Shown here piece after piece: positions 33,381 through 42,510 of a stretch of DNA of 64,000 bases. The notes beneath the pieces were generated by a model. It was given only the letters and a program-made list of their open reading frames with translations, ran no database searches and had not been told where the DNA came from. Made by a program: the position numbers and the translations under genes. Source of the DNA: Bacillus sp. S3 (GTDB lineage: Bacteria > Bacillota > Bacilli > Bacillales > Cytobacillaceae); contig NZ_CP039727.1 of NCBI RefSeq assembly GCF_005154805.1, forward strand, positions 2,787,501 through 2,851,500. Reading direction: 5' to 3'. Position 1 is the stretch's first letter; the number at the start of each line of letters is the position of its first letter.

Positions 33381-34685
33381 TTGAAACCAAGAACTGGAAT
33401 TATTGGGCCAAATGATTCAGTCCGACTAATATCTGAAATTGCAGCCGAATATAAAGATCGGCTTCAGATTATTCCTTTTATTTATCAAAAACCTGAAGAA
33501 GCAGCTGATATTGTACATAAAAACCAACATTTAGTTGATCAATGGATCCTTGCAGGACCGGCAATTTATAAATCATTTCAAAAGAGCGGCGTCAAACAAC
33601 CATTTTTTATACTGAAATTAGACGGTTCTAGTTTAACAAAGACCTTAGTGGATATTGGCTACAATGATAAGAAAAGTCTTGAAAATATAAGTATTGATAT
33701 GCTGGCAGAACGTGACATTTTGGAAACCTACCGCGATCTTGGGATTCCAAGCAAACAGATTTATATACAAGAGTTTACAAAAGAAACTAAGCTTGAAGAT
33801 CTTCTCTCCTTTCATCAAAAACTTTTTCAAGATAAGAAAGTCGAGATTTGTATCACTTGTTTGCGATCCATATATGATCAACTGCGTTTGCAAAACATTC
33901 CCACATATAGGGTAACTCCCACAAGAAGCAACATCCGCGAAACCTTATCGACAGCGGTTCAAAAATGGGAAACGATGCATTTTAAGCAATCACAAATTGC
34001 CGCGATTTTAGTGAAAGTGCAAGGGATGGAGAAAAAAGAAGATCATAATATGGTATCTTACGATTTACATCGCTTAAATTTAGAGATTCAAGCAGCAATT
34101 TTACAGTTTGCAGAATCAATCTCAGGTTCCTTCGTTACGATTGGGACTGGTGTATTTGTTATTTTTTCAACAAGAGGTTCTATTCAGGAGACCGATAAGC
34201 CCATTGGGTCGTTATTAGAAACATTAGCAATAATTACTGACTTACCAGCGAATATCGGCATTGGTTATGGCGATACCGCCCTAACTGCTGAAGAAAATGC
34301 CCGTCTAGCCTTAAATCATGCGCAAAATTATGATTCCTTTTGCGCCTTTCTCGTTGATAATGACGGGACGATTGAAGGTCCATTGAAAGAACAAGAAGCC
34401 ATCTCCTTTCAATATCGGACAGAGAATAAAGAAATTAGTGGCAAGCTGAAAAATAGCGGTATATCCATAACAACCTTTAATAAAATTTTATCAGTACAGA
34501 AAAGAATGGGGAATGGCTCGATTACCGCCAGCCAGATTGCCGAATGGCTAAAAATGACACCACGAAATGCCAGGAGGATTTTGACAGGTCTTGTGGATGA
34601 GGGTATTGCGGAAATTATTGGGGAAGAAGCTCCAACCTCTAAGGGACGGCCGCGGAAAATTTATCGTGTTGGTGAAGGATTTTAA
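33381..34685 (+). CDS. Transcriptional regulator with sensor, cyclase-like and winged-helix parts
   Basis: A 434-residue protein not assigned to a named family. Residues ~1-180 are an alpha/beta domain like the N-terminal sensing domains of propionate-catabolism-type regulators (TGIIGPNDSVRLISEIAAEYKDRLQIIPF). Residues ~200-330 resemble a degenerate nucleotide-cyclase/GGDEF palm (ILVKVQG, IGIGYGDTALTAEENARLALNHA) without an obvious catalytic loop. The C-terminus is a winged helix (ITASQIAEWLKMTPRNARRILTGLVDEGIAEIIG). TTG at 33381 follows GGGGGG. It is divergent from the flavin-reductase operon and so probably its local regulator, and is followed 11 bases later by an SDR gene. Confidence 0.75.
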   Translation: MKPRTGIIGPNDSVRLISEIAAEYKDRLQIIPFIYQKPEEAADIVHKNQHLVDQWILAGPAIYKSFQKSGVKQPFFILKLDGSSLTKTLVDIGYNDKKSLENISIDMLAERDILETYRDLGIPSKQIYIQEFTKETKLEDLLSFHQKLFQDKKVEICITCLRSIYDQLRLQNIPTYRVTPTRSNIRETLSTAVQKWETMHFKQSQIAAILVKVQGMEKKEDHNMVSYDLHRLNLEIQAAILQFAESISGSFVTIGTGVFVIFSTRGSIQETDKPIGSLLETLAIITDLPANIGIGYGDTALTAEENARLALNHAQNYDSFCAFLVDNDGTIEGPLKEQEAISFQYRTENKEISGKLKNSGISITTFNKILSVQKRMGNGSITASQIAEWLKMTPRNARRILTGLVDEGIAEIIGEEAPTSKGRPRKIYRVGEGF

Positions 34686-34696
34686 AAGGAGAATGT

Positions 34697-35533
34697 ATGA
34701 ACAGTAAAACAGCAGTTGTTACAGGATCATCTAGTGGCTTTGGATTGTTATGCGTAATTGAACTAGCTTTGAAGGGCTATACTGTCATAGCGACAATGAG
34801 AGATGTAAAAAAAGCGACACCAATGGTTGAACTTGCAAAAGAAAAAGGTATAGAAAATAAAATTCATATCAATCAGCTTGACGTTAGTTCGTCTGCCTCT
34901 ATACATGAGTTTAAAACCTTACTTGTAGATTATCCATCTATAGATGTGTTAGTAAACAATGCGGGGGTTGCCCTTGGTGGCTTTAGCGAGGATCTCTCAA
35001 TTGAGGAATACCGGCAGCAATTTGAAACTAATTTTTTTGGGGTCATTTCAGTGACAAATGCTGTTCTCCCTTTTATGAGGACAAAAAAGCAAGGTAGGAT
35101 TATTAACATGAGCAGCATCAGCGGAAGATTTGGTTTCCCTGGCCTATCTGCATATGCTGCTTCCAAGCATGCACTTGAGGGTTATAGCGAGAGTTTAAGG
35201 TTGGAACTTAAACCGTTTGGCATAGATGTCACATTAATTGAGCCTGGTTCGTATCAAACCAATATTTGGACTAGCGTGGATCGAATGGAAATTAACTCTG
35301 AATCCCCTTACTCTTCCTATATGAAGAGTTTGCTTGGCGAAATTGAGGGCGGAAAGTCGAATCATGGTAACCCGAGTGAAGTAGCAAGGCTTGTAGCGCA
35401 AATTGCTTCACAAAAGAAATCACCGAATCTTCGCTATCCCATTGGGAAGGGGATCAAGCAAACTCTGTTTCTAAAAAGCCTATTGCCATGGAGGGTTCTG
35501 GAAGCAGTGATTTTGAAAAAGCTTGGACAATAG
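34697..35533 (+). CDS. SDR-family oxidoreductase
   Basis: A 278-residue NAD(P)-dependent short-chain dehydrogenase of the classical type. Cofactor motif TGSSSGFG, NNAGVALGG, catalytic Ser in MSSISGRFG and YAASKHALEGYSE (Tyr-x3-Lys) are intact. ATG at 34697 follows AAAGGAGAATGT, and the gene is co-transcribed with the regulator. It may reduce or oxidise an intermediate of the oxygenase pathway, but the family is too broad to name a substrate. Confidence 0.88.
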   Translation: MNSKTAVVTGSSSGFGLLCVIELALKGYTVIATMRDVKKATPMVELAKEKGIENKIHINQLDVSSSASIHEFKTLLVDYPSIDVLVNNAGVALGGFSEDLSIEEYRQQFETNFFGVISVTNAVLPFMRTKKQGRIINMSSISGRFGFPGLSAYAASKHALEGYSESLRLELKPFGIDVTLIEPGSYQTNIWTSVDRMEINSESPYSSYMKSLLGEIEGGKSNHGNPSEVARLVAQIASQKKSPNLRYPIGKGIKQTLFLKSLLPWRVLEAVILKKLGQ

Positions 35534-35556
35534 CCGAATTTGAATCAAGTTTCCAA

Positions 35557-36237
35557 TTACCCTTTCATTTCATCCAAATAATCGCTTAGGTTAAATGCGG
35601 GCATCTTTAATGGACCTCCATCTAGATGTTGAATAATCGTCTTTAATGTATGAATCGTTGGCGGTGCCATTAAAATTTCCCCATTTTGACAGGCATTTAA
35701 TGCATCGGCTGGAGAAAGCCAAATGGTTTCGCTAATTTCCTTATTATCAGGTTTTGGGATTTGCCTTTCTGGCAGCCTAGTTAGAAAAAATCGTGTATCA
35801 AAGCGGATCGGGTTTCTCTTCGGAGTAATGATTTGACCGATATAGGAAAAGTCATCAAGCCGAAATTGAAGTCCTTCCTTTTGAAGCAGTTGTACAAAAG
35901 AGATTTCACCGTTTATTAGGAGATGACGGTATGCCACTTCTGTTTCCACATCAAACAGAACAGGAGATCCGTCTTCCCTCTTACAAACCAGCACCCCCAC
36001 TTCTTCGAATAATTCTCTTGCAGCAGCTACATAGTGTGAAAGTTCAAATGTTTCATTGCGTTGTCCATATATTAAACCGTTACAGTCATGAATGTCGTCA
36101 GCCTGGTCAACCGCTCCTCCAGGAAAAACATAATATCCGCCAAAAAATTTCATTGTTTCGGGCCTTTTGGTCATATAGACCCTTGAGGATTGATCCAATA
36201 AAACAACAGTTGATGCAGGTCTAGGTATTGTAGTCAT
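35557..36237 (-). CDS. NUDIX hydrolase
   Basis: A 226-residue hydrolase of nucleoside-diphosphate-linked compounds. The Nudix box is split by an insert: FPGGAVDQADD... followed by AARELFEEVGV, as in the CoA/NADH-type Nudix proteins related to NUDT7/NUDT19. The glutamates of RELFEE bind the metal. ATG at 36237 follows AAGGTGG. It is convergent with the SDR gene and divergent from tldD; it has no evident link to either. The substrate is not predictable. Confidence 0.87.
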   Translation of the reverse strand: MTTIPRPASTVVLLDQSSRVYMTKRPETMKFFGGYYVFPGGAVDQADDIHDCNGLIYGQRNETFELSHYVAAARELFEEVGVLVCKREDGSPVLFDVETEVAYRHLLINGEISFVQLLQKEGLQFRLDDFSYIGQIITPKRNPIRFDTRFFLTRLPERQIPKPDNKEISETIWLSPADALNACQNGEILMAPPTIHTLKTIIQHLDGGPLKMPAFNLSDYLDEMKG

Positions 36238-36466
36238 TGATTACCCACCTTTTTTCATATTACCTTTTATATTCAATTTTTCACTTGGATTTCCCTTCTC
36301 TTCCTAAAGCACTTTTCCCTTTCATTAAACAATTTGCATCTCCAATAAGGTAAAATTAACCATTAACAATAAAAATGTTGTATGATTAAAAGGTACCAAT
36401 TTAGGAAGATTCTAACCGAAGTTTCAATTCTTTCTAGTCTTATAGAAAAGAATATAGGAGGTCTTT

Positions 36467-37855
36467 ATGCTAAGCAAATCTTTAATTGAAGACGTACTGA
36501 CAGAGGCTTTATCAACAGGTGGAGATTTTTCGGAGATTTTCGTTGAAGATCGTTTTACAAATAATTTCACACTGCAAAGCGGGAAAATTGAAACCTGTCT
36601 ATCCGGTCGTGATTTTGGAATAGGTATCCGTGTGTTTAGAGGGTTGCAAAGCGTCTATGCCTATACAACGGATCACAGCAAAGAAGGTCTGCTTAAAGCG
36701 GCCAAAAACGCTGCACAAGCAATAAGTGGAAATACGATCCATCAACTATCCCCATTTATACAAGAGTCATTTGAAACCATTCATCCCGTTCGGCTGCTGC
36801 CACAAGAAGTAGATAAAAACCGAAAGGCAGCCATCATGAAAAATGCTTATACCACTGCTAAGAACTATCATTCTAGTATCTCTCAAGTCACAGTCCGTTA
36901 CATGGATGAGGAACAAAATGTACTAATTGCCAATTCCGAAGGAAAATTTATTGAAGATAAACGTGTTCGCTCAAGACTTGCCATTCAGGCAGTAGCCGTA
37001 AGAGATAATCAAATGGAAACGGGTTTTTATGGTCCGGGTGCCCATCAAGGCTTTGAGTTTTTTGAAAATTTAAATTTATACCATTATGCGAATGAAGCAG
37101 CCCGTATTGCTGTGACAATGCTGGATGCCAGTCCATGTCCAAGCGGGAAATTCCCTGTGATTATCGACAATGAATTTGGCGGGGTTATTTTTCATGAAGC
37201 TTGTGGACACGGTTTAGAAGCTACTGCCGTTGCGAAAAACAACTCAGTGTTCGCGAATCGTATTGGTGAACGGGTTGCTCCTTCCATTGTTACATATATT
37301 GATGACGGGACAATTCAAAATGAGTGGGGTTCCATCCATATCGATGATGAAGGCGAAAAGGCGCGAAAAAATGTACTTATCGAAAATGGGATTCTTAAAG
37401 GCTATTTAATTGATAAATTTAATTCTCGCAGAATGGGTATGGAATCAACTGGATCCGGCAGAAGACAATCATTCCGTTTTGCCCCAACCTCAAGAATGAC
37501 GAATACGTATATTGCTCCTGGAAAATCAACACCAGAAGAAATTATCACCAATACCGAACAAGGAATTTACACTAAATATATGGGCGGCGGCCAAGTTAAT
37601 CCGGCTACAGGTGATTACAACTTTGCAGTCATGGAAGCGTACGAGGTGAAAAACGGCAAGCTCGGAAAACCTTTGAAGGGTGCTACATTAATCGGTAATG
37701 GTCCAAAAACATTACAGTTGGTTGATATGGTCGGCAATAATTTGGGTCATGGCGCCGGAATGTGCGGTTCATTGAGTGGAAGTATTCCAGTGAATGTGGG
37801 TCAGCCAATGATCCGTGTAAGCGAAATTACTGTCGGCGGGACGAAGGGGGAATAA
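36467..37855 (+). CDS. tldD: TldD-family metalloprotease subunit
   Basis: A 462-residue zinc protease subunit. The metal motif HEACGHGLEA (HExxxH) lies at about residues 243-252, preceded by the GGVIFHE strand. TldD pairs with TldE/PmbA, encoded next. The E. coli pair trims peptides such as microcin B17 precursor and the CcdA antitoxin. ATG at 36467 follows ATAGGAGG. No bacteriocin-like precursor was found beside it, so here it is probably a housekeeping protease. Confidence 0.93.
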   Translation: MLSKSLIEDVLTEALSTGGDFSEIFVEDRFTNNFTLQSGKIETCLSGRDFGIGIRVFRGLQSVYAYTTDHSKEGLLKAAKNAAQAISGNTIHQLSPFIQESFETIHPVRLLPQEVDKNRKAAIMKNAYTTAKNYHSSISQVTVRYMDEEQNVLIANSEGKFIEDKRVRSRLAIQAVAVRDNQMETGFYGPGAHQGFEFFENLNLYHYANEAARIAVTMLDASPCPSGKFPVIIDNEFGGVIFHEACGHGLEATAVAKNNSVFANRIGERVAPSIVTYIDDGTIQNEWGSIHIDDEGEKARKNVLIENGILKGYLIDKFNSRRMGMESTGSGRRQSFRFAPTSRMTNTYIAPGKSTPEEIITNTEQGIYTKYMGGGQVNPATGDYNFAVMEAYEVKNGKLGKPLKGATLIGNGPKTLQLVDMVGNNLGHGAGMCGSLSGSIPVNVGQPMIRVSEITVGGTKGE

Positions 37856-37858
37856 GCC

Positions 37859-39202
37859 GTGAACATTCAAGAATTTCAAGCGAAATTATTTAATGAGGCA
37901 CAAAACCGCGGATACACGGATGTAGAAATGTATTATGAAAGGAAAGAAGTCTTTGGCTGTCAAGTATACAATGGCGAAATTGATCAATATGAAATTGCTG
38001 AAGACGGCGGAGTTTCCTTCCGCGGTATCATTGATGGGAAAATGGGTTATGCCTATTCCGAAAAAGTTGAAGAGGCTTCCATCCCTTTCTTGCTGGAAAA
38101 CGCAAAAGAAAATACACAGATCATGCATGATGAAGATATTGAAGAAATTTTTGCCGGAAGCAGTCAGTATGAACAAGGAAACTTCTTCTCAACATCCTTA
38201 AATGAAGTATCCATTCCCGAAAAAATAAAATTTATTAAAGATGTTGAACGTGAATTACTTGCAATAGATACTCGAATTGTGGCGACCGATTATTGCATGA
38301 TACGGACAGAAACAGTTTCTCGGAATCTGTCCAATAGTAAAGGTTTGTCTTTAACCGACCAAATGAATTATATGTATGTCATTACGGAAGCCATCGTAAA
38401 AGACGGTGAGGAAACGAAAACTTCCTTTGAATTTAAAGTGACAAAAGACTTCTATCAGTTGGATGCCAAGGAAATGGCTAGAAAAGCCGCAGAGGAAGCA
38501 CTTTCACAATTAGGGTCCAGAAATATTGCCAGCAAGGAATACCCCGTTCTATTACGAAATGATGCAGCTGCAAGTCTGTTAGCGACATTCTCGTCTAATT
38601 TTTCTGCTGAGAACACACAAGCAGGTATTTCATCCTTAAAGGATAAGCTAGGTAAGAAAATTGCCGGGCAAAAGATTACGATTCTCGATGACCCATTTCT
38701 AGAGGATGGTCTTGCCAGTAGAACCTTTGACAGTGAGGGCGTTGCGTCGAAGAAACTGACATTAGTAGAATCAGGAGTATTACAATCCTTGCTTCACAAT
38801 CAAAAAACAGCGAAAAAGGAACAAACTGAGACTACCGGTCATGCACATAAGGATTCTTATAAAAGTGCAGTTAAGGTCGGTCCTTCTAATCTTTTCCTGA
38901 AGCCTTCCGCAGTATCGTTTGAAGATTTGCTCGGCAGAATGAATGAAGGGATATTCATAACTAGTCTATCGGGCTTGCATTCCGGGGCAAATACGGTTTC
39001 TGGTGACTTTTCCGTCGCTGCAAATGGATTCTATGTTGCTGATGGGGAGATTCAATATCCGGTAAATTTAATGACCATCGCCGGTAATTTCTATCAATTA
39101 TTAAAGGATGTCGAAGAAATTGGTGAGGATCTAATCTTCCCGCTTACACCAGTTGGTTCTCCGTCGGTCTTAGTTAAATCATTATCGGTTACGGTCGAGT
39201 AA
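37859..39202 (+). CDS. pmbA: TldE/PmbA-family protease partner
   Basis: A 447-residue homolog of TldD that lacks the HExxxH motif, as expected for TldE/PmbA. It keeps the family C-terminal part (GLHSGANTVSGDFSVAANGFYVADGEIQYPVN). GTG at 37859 starts three bases after the tldD stop, with GAAGGGGG upstream, so the two are coupled and should form a heterodimer. A terminator follows at 39218. Confidence 0.93.
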   Translation: MNIQEFQAKLFNEAQNRGYTDVEMYYERKEVFGCQVYNGEIDQYEIAEDGGVSFRGIIDGKMGYAYSEKVEEASIPFLLENAKENTQIMHDEDIEEIFAGSSQYEQGNFFSTSLNEVSIPEKIKFIKDVERELLAIDTRIVATDYCMIRTETVSRNLSNSKGLSLTDQMNYMYVITEAIVKDGEETKTSFEFKVTKDFYQLDAKEMARKAAEEALSQLGSRNIASKEYPVLLRNDAAASLLATFSSNFSAENTQAGISSLKDKLGKKIAGQKITILDDPFLEDGLASRTFDSEGVASKKLTLVESGVLQSLLHNQKTAKKEQTETTGHAHKDSYKSAVKVGPSNLFLKPSAVSFEDLLGRMNEGIFITSLSGLHSGANTVSGDFSVAANGFYVADGEIQYPVNLMTIAGNFYQLLKDVEEIGEDLIFPLTPVGSPSVLVKSLSVTVE

Positions 39203-39217
39203 TAGGGCTTTTAGGTG

Positions 39218-39254
39218 GGAGCGCCATTTTATCTTGGCGGCTCCTCTTTTTATT
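39218..39254 (+). terminator. Terminator of tldD-pmbA
   Basis: GGAGCGCCA pairs with TGGCGGCTCC (one bulged base) and is followed by TCTTTTTATTTTTT. Confidence 0.85.
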
Positions 39255-39277
39255 TTTTAAAATAATAAATACTGTCT

Positions 39278-40390
39278 TTAAAGAGCTCCCGATACGGCAT
39301 AGGAACCAAAATCAATCTCTGTCTGTTTACCCATCACATGCTTAGCTATCTCTGCACCAAGATATGGTCCGCTAGTTAGCCCTGAGGCGCCAAGTCCATT
39401 GGCAACATAAATTCCTTCGAAATGTGGTAATGGCCCTGCCACTGGTAAAAAACCCGGGGTGAAAGGTCGAAACCCCACCCTTGTTTCAAGTAAAGTACCG
39501 TTCGATAGACCTGGTGCCACCTCTAAGGCTTGGTTTAAGATCTCATGAATACCACCGGCCGTTACTCGAATGTCAAATCCAGCTTCATTTTCATGTGTGG
39601 AACCCACGATTACCCGGCCATTTTCAAAGGTAAGGATGTACTGGTTATGGAGTGGCATGACAACCGGCCATGAATTTGTATCCGTTTCAGGCAATTCCAG
39701 ATGAACAATCTGTGCCTTTTGTGGTTTGACTAAGAATTCCACGCCCAGTGGCTGCAAAAGTTCTTTTGACCACGCCCCTGCCGTAACAATTACTTGATCC
39801 GCCAACAAAAGAGTTCCTTCGTGCCTAATCCCAATAACTCGATTTCCTTCATAAATAATGGCAGCATTCCCTCTCAGGATAGTCACTCCATTCTTTATTG
39901 AAGTATGGACCAGCGAATCCCGTAAAGCTCTGCCATTTACTCGTGCTCCACCACTTATATGAACGGAACCAAACACCTCTGAGACCGGTGGAAATAGACT
40001 TTTCGTTTCCGTAGGTGACAAAATGGATATTTCACCAATTTCCGGGGCATCCTCCCGGCGTTTTTCGGCGCGCTCCGCCATCTGCTCCAGCTTATTACTG
40101 TCTGTATGAAGACTAATGGCTCCAACCCTTTTGTACCCTGTATCATTTTCGCCCTCTGCTTCCAATTGAGCAATTAATTCAGGATAATAGCGCGCTCCCC
40201 CTTTTGCCAGGCTATACCAGGCTTTATTCCGTCGCTGCGAAAGCCAAGGACAAACAATCCCTGCAGCCGCATCTGTTGCCTGTCCACGGTCGTGGCGGTC
40301 AATTAAAGTAACTTTTACCCCTAAATTAGCAAGGTGATAAGCGGTGGAGGCACCGAGAATCCCTGCTCCTATCACAATTACCTTTTCCAT
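39278..40390 (-). CDS. FAD-dependent oxidoreductase of the DAO family
   Basis: A 370-residue flavoprotein similar to glycine/D-amino-acid oxidases. N-terminal dinucleotide motif VIGAGILGASTAYHLANLG with the following acidic VTLIDRHDRG; substrate-side region QKAQIVHLELPE; C-terminal FAD block GIYVANGLGASGLTSGPYLG. ATG at 40390 follows AAAAGGTG. It would oxidise an amine next to a carboxylate. The exact substrate (sarcosine, D-amino acid, glycine) is not determined. It stands alone, divergent from the riboswitch-dapA unit. Confidence 0.88.
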   Translation of the reverse strand: MEKVIVIGAGILGASTAYHLANLGVKVTLIDRHDRGQATDAAAGIVCPWLSQRRNKAWYSLAKGGARYYPELIAQLEAEGENDTGYKRVGAISLHTDSNKLEQMAERAEKRREDAPEIGEISILSPTETKSLFPPVSEVFGSVHISGGARVNGRALRDSLVHTSIKNGVTILRGNAAIIYEGNRVIGIRHEGTLLLADQVIVTAGAWSKELLQPLGVEFLVKPQKAQIVHLELPETDTNSWPVVMPLHNQYILTFENGRVIVGSTHENEAGFDIRVTAGGIHEILNQALEVAPGLSNGTLLETRVGFRPFTPGFLPVAGPLPHFEGIYVANGLGASGLTSGPYLGAEIAKHVMGKQTEIDFGSYAVSGAL

Positions 40391-40556
40391 ATAACACCTT
40401 TTCATTTTAGTTTTCTTAAGCTCATTTTAGTTGTCCAATCTGTACTTTACTAGTTCATTCACATTTTATGACGAATGATACCCCATATAATGATAACAAA
40501 AAATTGAAATATTATAAATTTGCTGTTCATTAAAGCGTTTCAATTGGACAAATCAC

Positions 40557-40585
40557 TTGAATAATAATGAATTATCTGTTAGATT
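40557..40585 (+). promoter_or_regulatory. SigA promoter of the dapA leader
   Basis: TTGAAT (40557-40562), 17 bases, TAGATT (40580-40585). Transcription would begin about 30 bases before the riboswitch. Confidence 0.6.
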
Positions 40586-40623
40586 AGAAATCAATTAAAT
40601 ACTTTCTTACTTCAATACCTTTT

Positions 40624-40806
40624 GAAGTGAGGATAGAGGCGCAAAGACCATTAGTACACTTTTTGAGGATGATGAGATCCACTGAGAATGGTGGAAAGGG
40701 GAATTTGCCGAAGCTTCCAAGAACTCATTCATCTTGAAGCTGGTTCTGTTGTTGAATAAGCACAGAATTGTCATATAGGAAACTATATGGAGGGCTATCT
40801 CACGCA
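40624..40806 (+). promoter_or_regulatory. Lysine riboswitch (L-box)
   Basis: The conserved core is clear: GTGAGGATAGAGGCGC opening P1/P2, AGTA, GGTGGAAAGGGGAA, GCCGAAGC, GCTGG, TTGAATAA, TGTCAT, and GGAGGGCTATCTCAC closing P1. The order and spacing match the B. subtilis lysC leader. It senses free lysine and controls the terminator at 40838. Confidence 0.95.
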
Positions 40807-40837
40807 TAGGAACTTTGTTTTATATTATGTTTCTACT

Positions 40838-40867
40838 GCAGCAGCGTACCCTCGTTGCTGCTTTTTT
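40838..40867 (+). terminator. Riboswitch-controlled terminator
   Basis: GCAGCAGCG / CGTTGCTGC (one G-U pair) followed by TTTTTT, about 60 bases before the dapA start. Expected to form when lysine is bound, switching dapA off. Confidence 0.9.
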
Positions 40868-40930
40868 GCGTTGATAAAAAAGTGGCCTCTGCCCCTCTAA
40901 TTTCTAAAAAAATGAAAAAGGGTGAGAATG

Positions 40931-41812
40931 ATGAATTTTGGCCAAGTATTAACTGCAATGGTGACTCCATTTGATCAAAATGGTGAAATTGATTTTGACG
41001 CAACACGGAATTTAGTGAATCATTTACTTGCAAATGGAACCGATGGATTGGTTGTTGCTGGGACAACAGGTGAGTCCCCTACCTTAACAACCGAGGAAAA
41101 AGTCGCTTTATTTAAATTTGTGGTTGAAATTGTAAATGGAAGAGTTCCGGTCATTGCAGGTACGGGATCAAATGACACAAGGGCTTCAATTAGCCTTACA
41201 AAACTTGCGGAGGAGACTGGCGTTGACGGGATTATGCTTGTTGTTCCCTACTATAACAAGCCATCCCAAGAAGGGTTATTCCAACACTTTAAAGCCATCG
41301 CCGAATCAACTTCTTTGCCGGTAATGCTTTATAATATCCCGGGCCGAACTGGCATCAACATGGATGTGGACACTATTGTCCGGCTTTCAAACATTAACAA
41401 CATTGTCTCCATCAAAGAAGCAAGCGGCAATCTAGATGCGATCGCAGAAATTATAAGTCAAACTTCTGAAGATTTTACGCTTTACAGTGGCGATGATGGA
41501 CTAACATTGCCCATTTTAGCGATTGGCGGTACAGGAATTATATCTGTTGCTTCCCATGTCATTGGTAATGAAATGCAGGAAATGGTGACTAATTTTAAAA
41601 ATGGGCATTTGAAGGAGGCAGCATCAGCACATTGGCATCTTCTCCCGCTCATGAAAGCCCTATTTGCTGCACCAAACCCAACACCGGTTAAAGCGGCCTT
41701 GAATCTAACTGGAGTCAATGTTGGCGGTGTCCGCCTGCCGTTAATTCCGTTAACGAATGACGAAGAGTCAGCACTAAAAGGGATTTTACCGGTTAACATG
41801 CTCGATAAATAA
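40931..41812 (+). CDS. dapA: 4-hydroxy-tetrahydrodipicolinate synthase
   Basis: A 293-residue enzyme that condenses pyruvate with aspartate semialdehyde in the diaminopimelate/lysine pathway, which also feeds dipicolinate for spores. Schiff-base Lys in VSIKEASGN, Tyr in LYNIPGRTG, and the carboxylate-binding VAGTTGESPTL are present. The start at 40931 aligns MNFG with B. subtilis DapA; ATG at 40928 and GTG at 40922 are possible. It is a single gene under a lysine riboswitch, not in an asd-dap operon. A separate housekeeping dapA elsewhere is possible. Confidence 0.95.
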   Translation: MNFGQVLTAMVTPFDQNGEIDFDATRNLVNHLLANGTDGLVVAGTTGESPTLTTEEKVALFKFVVEIVNGRVPVIAGTGSNDTRASISLTKLAEETGVDGIMLVVPYYNKPSQEGLFQHFKAIAESTSLPVMLYNIPGRTGINMDVDTIVRLSNINNIVSIKEASGNLDAIAEIISQTSEDFTLYSGDDGLTLPILAIGGTGIISVASHVIGNEMQEMVTNFKNGHLKEAASAHWHLLPLMKALFAAPNPTPVKAALNLTGVNVGGVRLPLIPLTNDEESALKGILPVNMLDK

Positions 41813-41822
41813 TAAACGTAAC

Positions 41823-41866
41823 AAGGCTGCCAATTCCCCCAAAGGGCTAGGCAGCCTTATTTTTTC
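41823..41866 (+). terminator. Terminator of dapA
   Basis: AAGGCTGCC / GGCAGCCTT with an 18-base loop, followed by ATTTTTTC. It reaches into the end of the convergent membrane-protein gene. Confidence 0.85.
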
Positions 41867-42426
41867 ACAATCGTAGATTTCATCAATAACCTTGCTGCCT
41901 TCTTGCCTAGGACCATCCAAATCCAACTATAAACTAATGAAAACAGAAAGATTAATAGGACTACCTTACTATTAAAGGTATGAGAAACGGTTGGGCCTAA
42001 GACAGGAAAACCAAAAACATATAATAAAGCCATGATCCCTGCTGTTAGTGAACTGCCACCAAACACGGTGATTGACAGCCAATTCTTCCAAAACTTAAAT
42101 GCTGTCCCTAAGCTAATCCCTAATAATCCAGTTGTAAAAGGAAATACAAACAGCTCGCTAGGCAGGAAAATCATTAATAATAATATAGTATTAAAATATG
42201 ACATAATTCCAATCCTTAAAGAAATCAAACATGAAAGGACAATTGGCAAGGTGGTTAAAATACTTAATGCATAACCAATGCCAGCAAAAACACCAGCTGA
42301 CTGAAAGATTGCTGCCAGAGCAGTGAAGACAGCACCCAAAACGATTTTGTTTGTTCGTGAATAAGAGACTTTCAAGGGAAATTGGGTATTTTGCTGCTGT
42401 CCCCTTCTGCCCTCGTGCTCATTCAT
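41857..42426 (-). CDS. Membrane protein, possibly an ECF-type S component
   Basis: A 189-residue protein with a charged N-terminus (NEHEGRRGQQQN) and about five to six hydrophobic segments. The start KIVLGAVFTALAAIFQSAGVF, the FPFTTGLLGISLG block and the overall size resemble substrate-binding S components of energy-coupling-factor vitamin transporters, but no specific family was recognised. ATG at 42426 follows AGGGGG. No ATPase or T component is nearby, which is normal for group II systems. The substrate is unknown; its being next to dapA (convergent) is not evidence of lysine transport. Confidence 0.6.
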   Translation of the reverse strand: MNEHEGRRGQQQNTQFPLKVSYSRTNKIVLGAVFTALAAIFQSAGVFAGIGYALSILTTLPIVLSCLISLRIGIMSYFNTILLLMIFLPSELFVFPFTTGLLGISLGTAFKFWKNWLSITVFGGSSLTAGIMALLYVFGFPVLGPTVSHTFNSKVVLLIFLFSLVYSWIWMVLGKKAARLLMKSTIVKK

Positions 42427-42510
42427 CGCAAACACCCCCTGTTTAAGTTAATGTCTTTGTATCTTAAATTATGAGACATAATTTTAAACAGGTAATATGT
42501 CAGCGGACTT

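Noticed and set aside
40534..40547. Possible catabolite (cre) site TTAAAGCGTTTCAA upstream of dapA
   Set aside because: Three mismatches to TGWAANCGNTNWCA at conserved positions, and it lies upstream of a riboswitch gene where carbon control is not expected.
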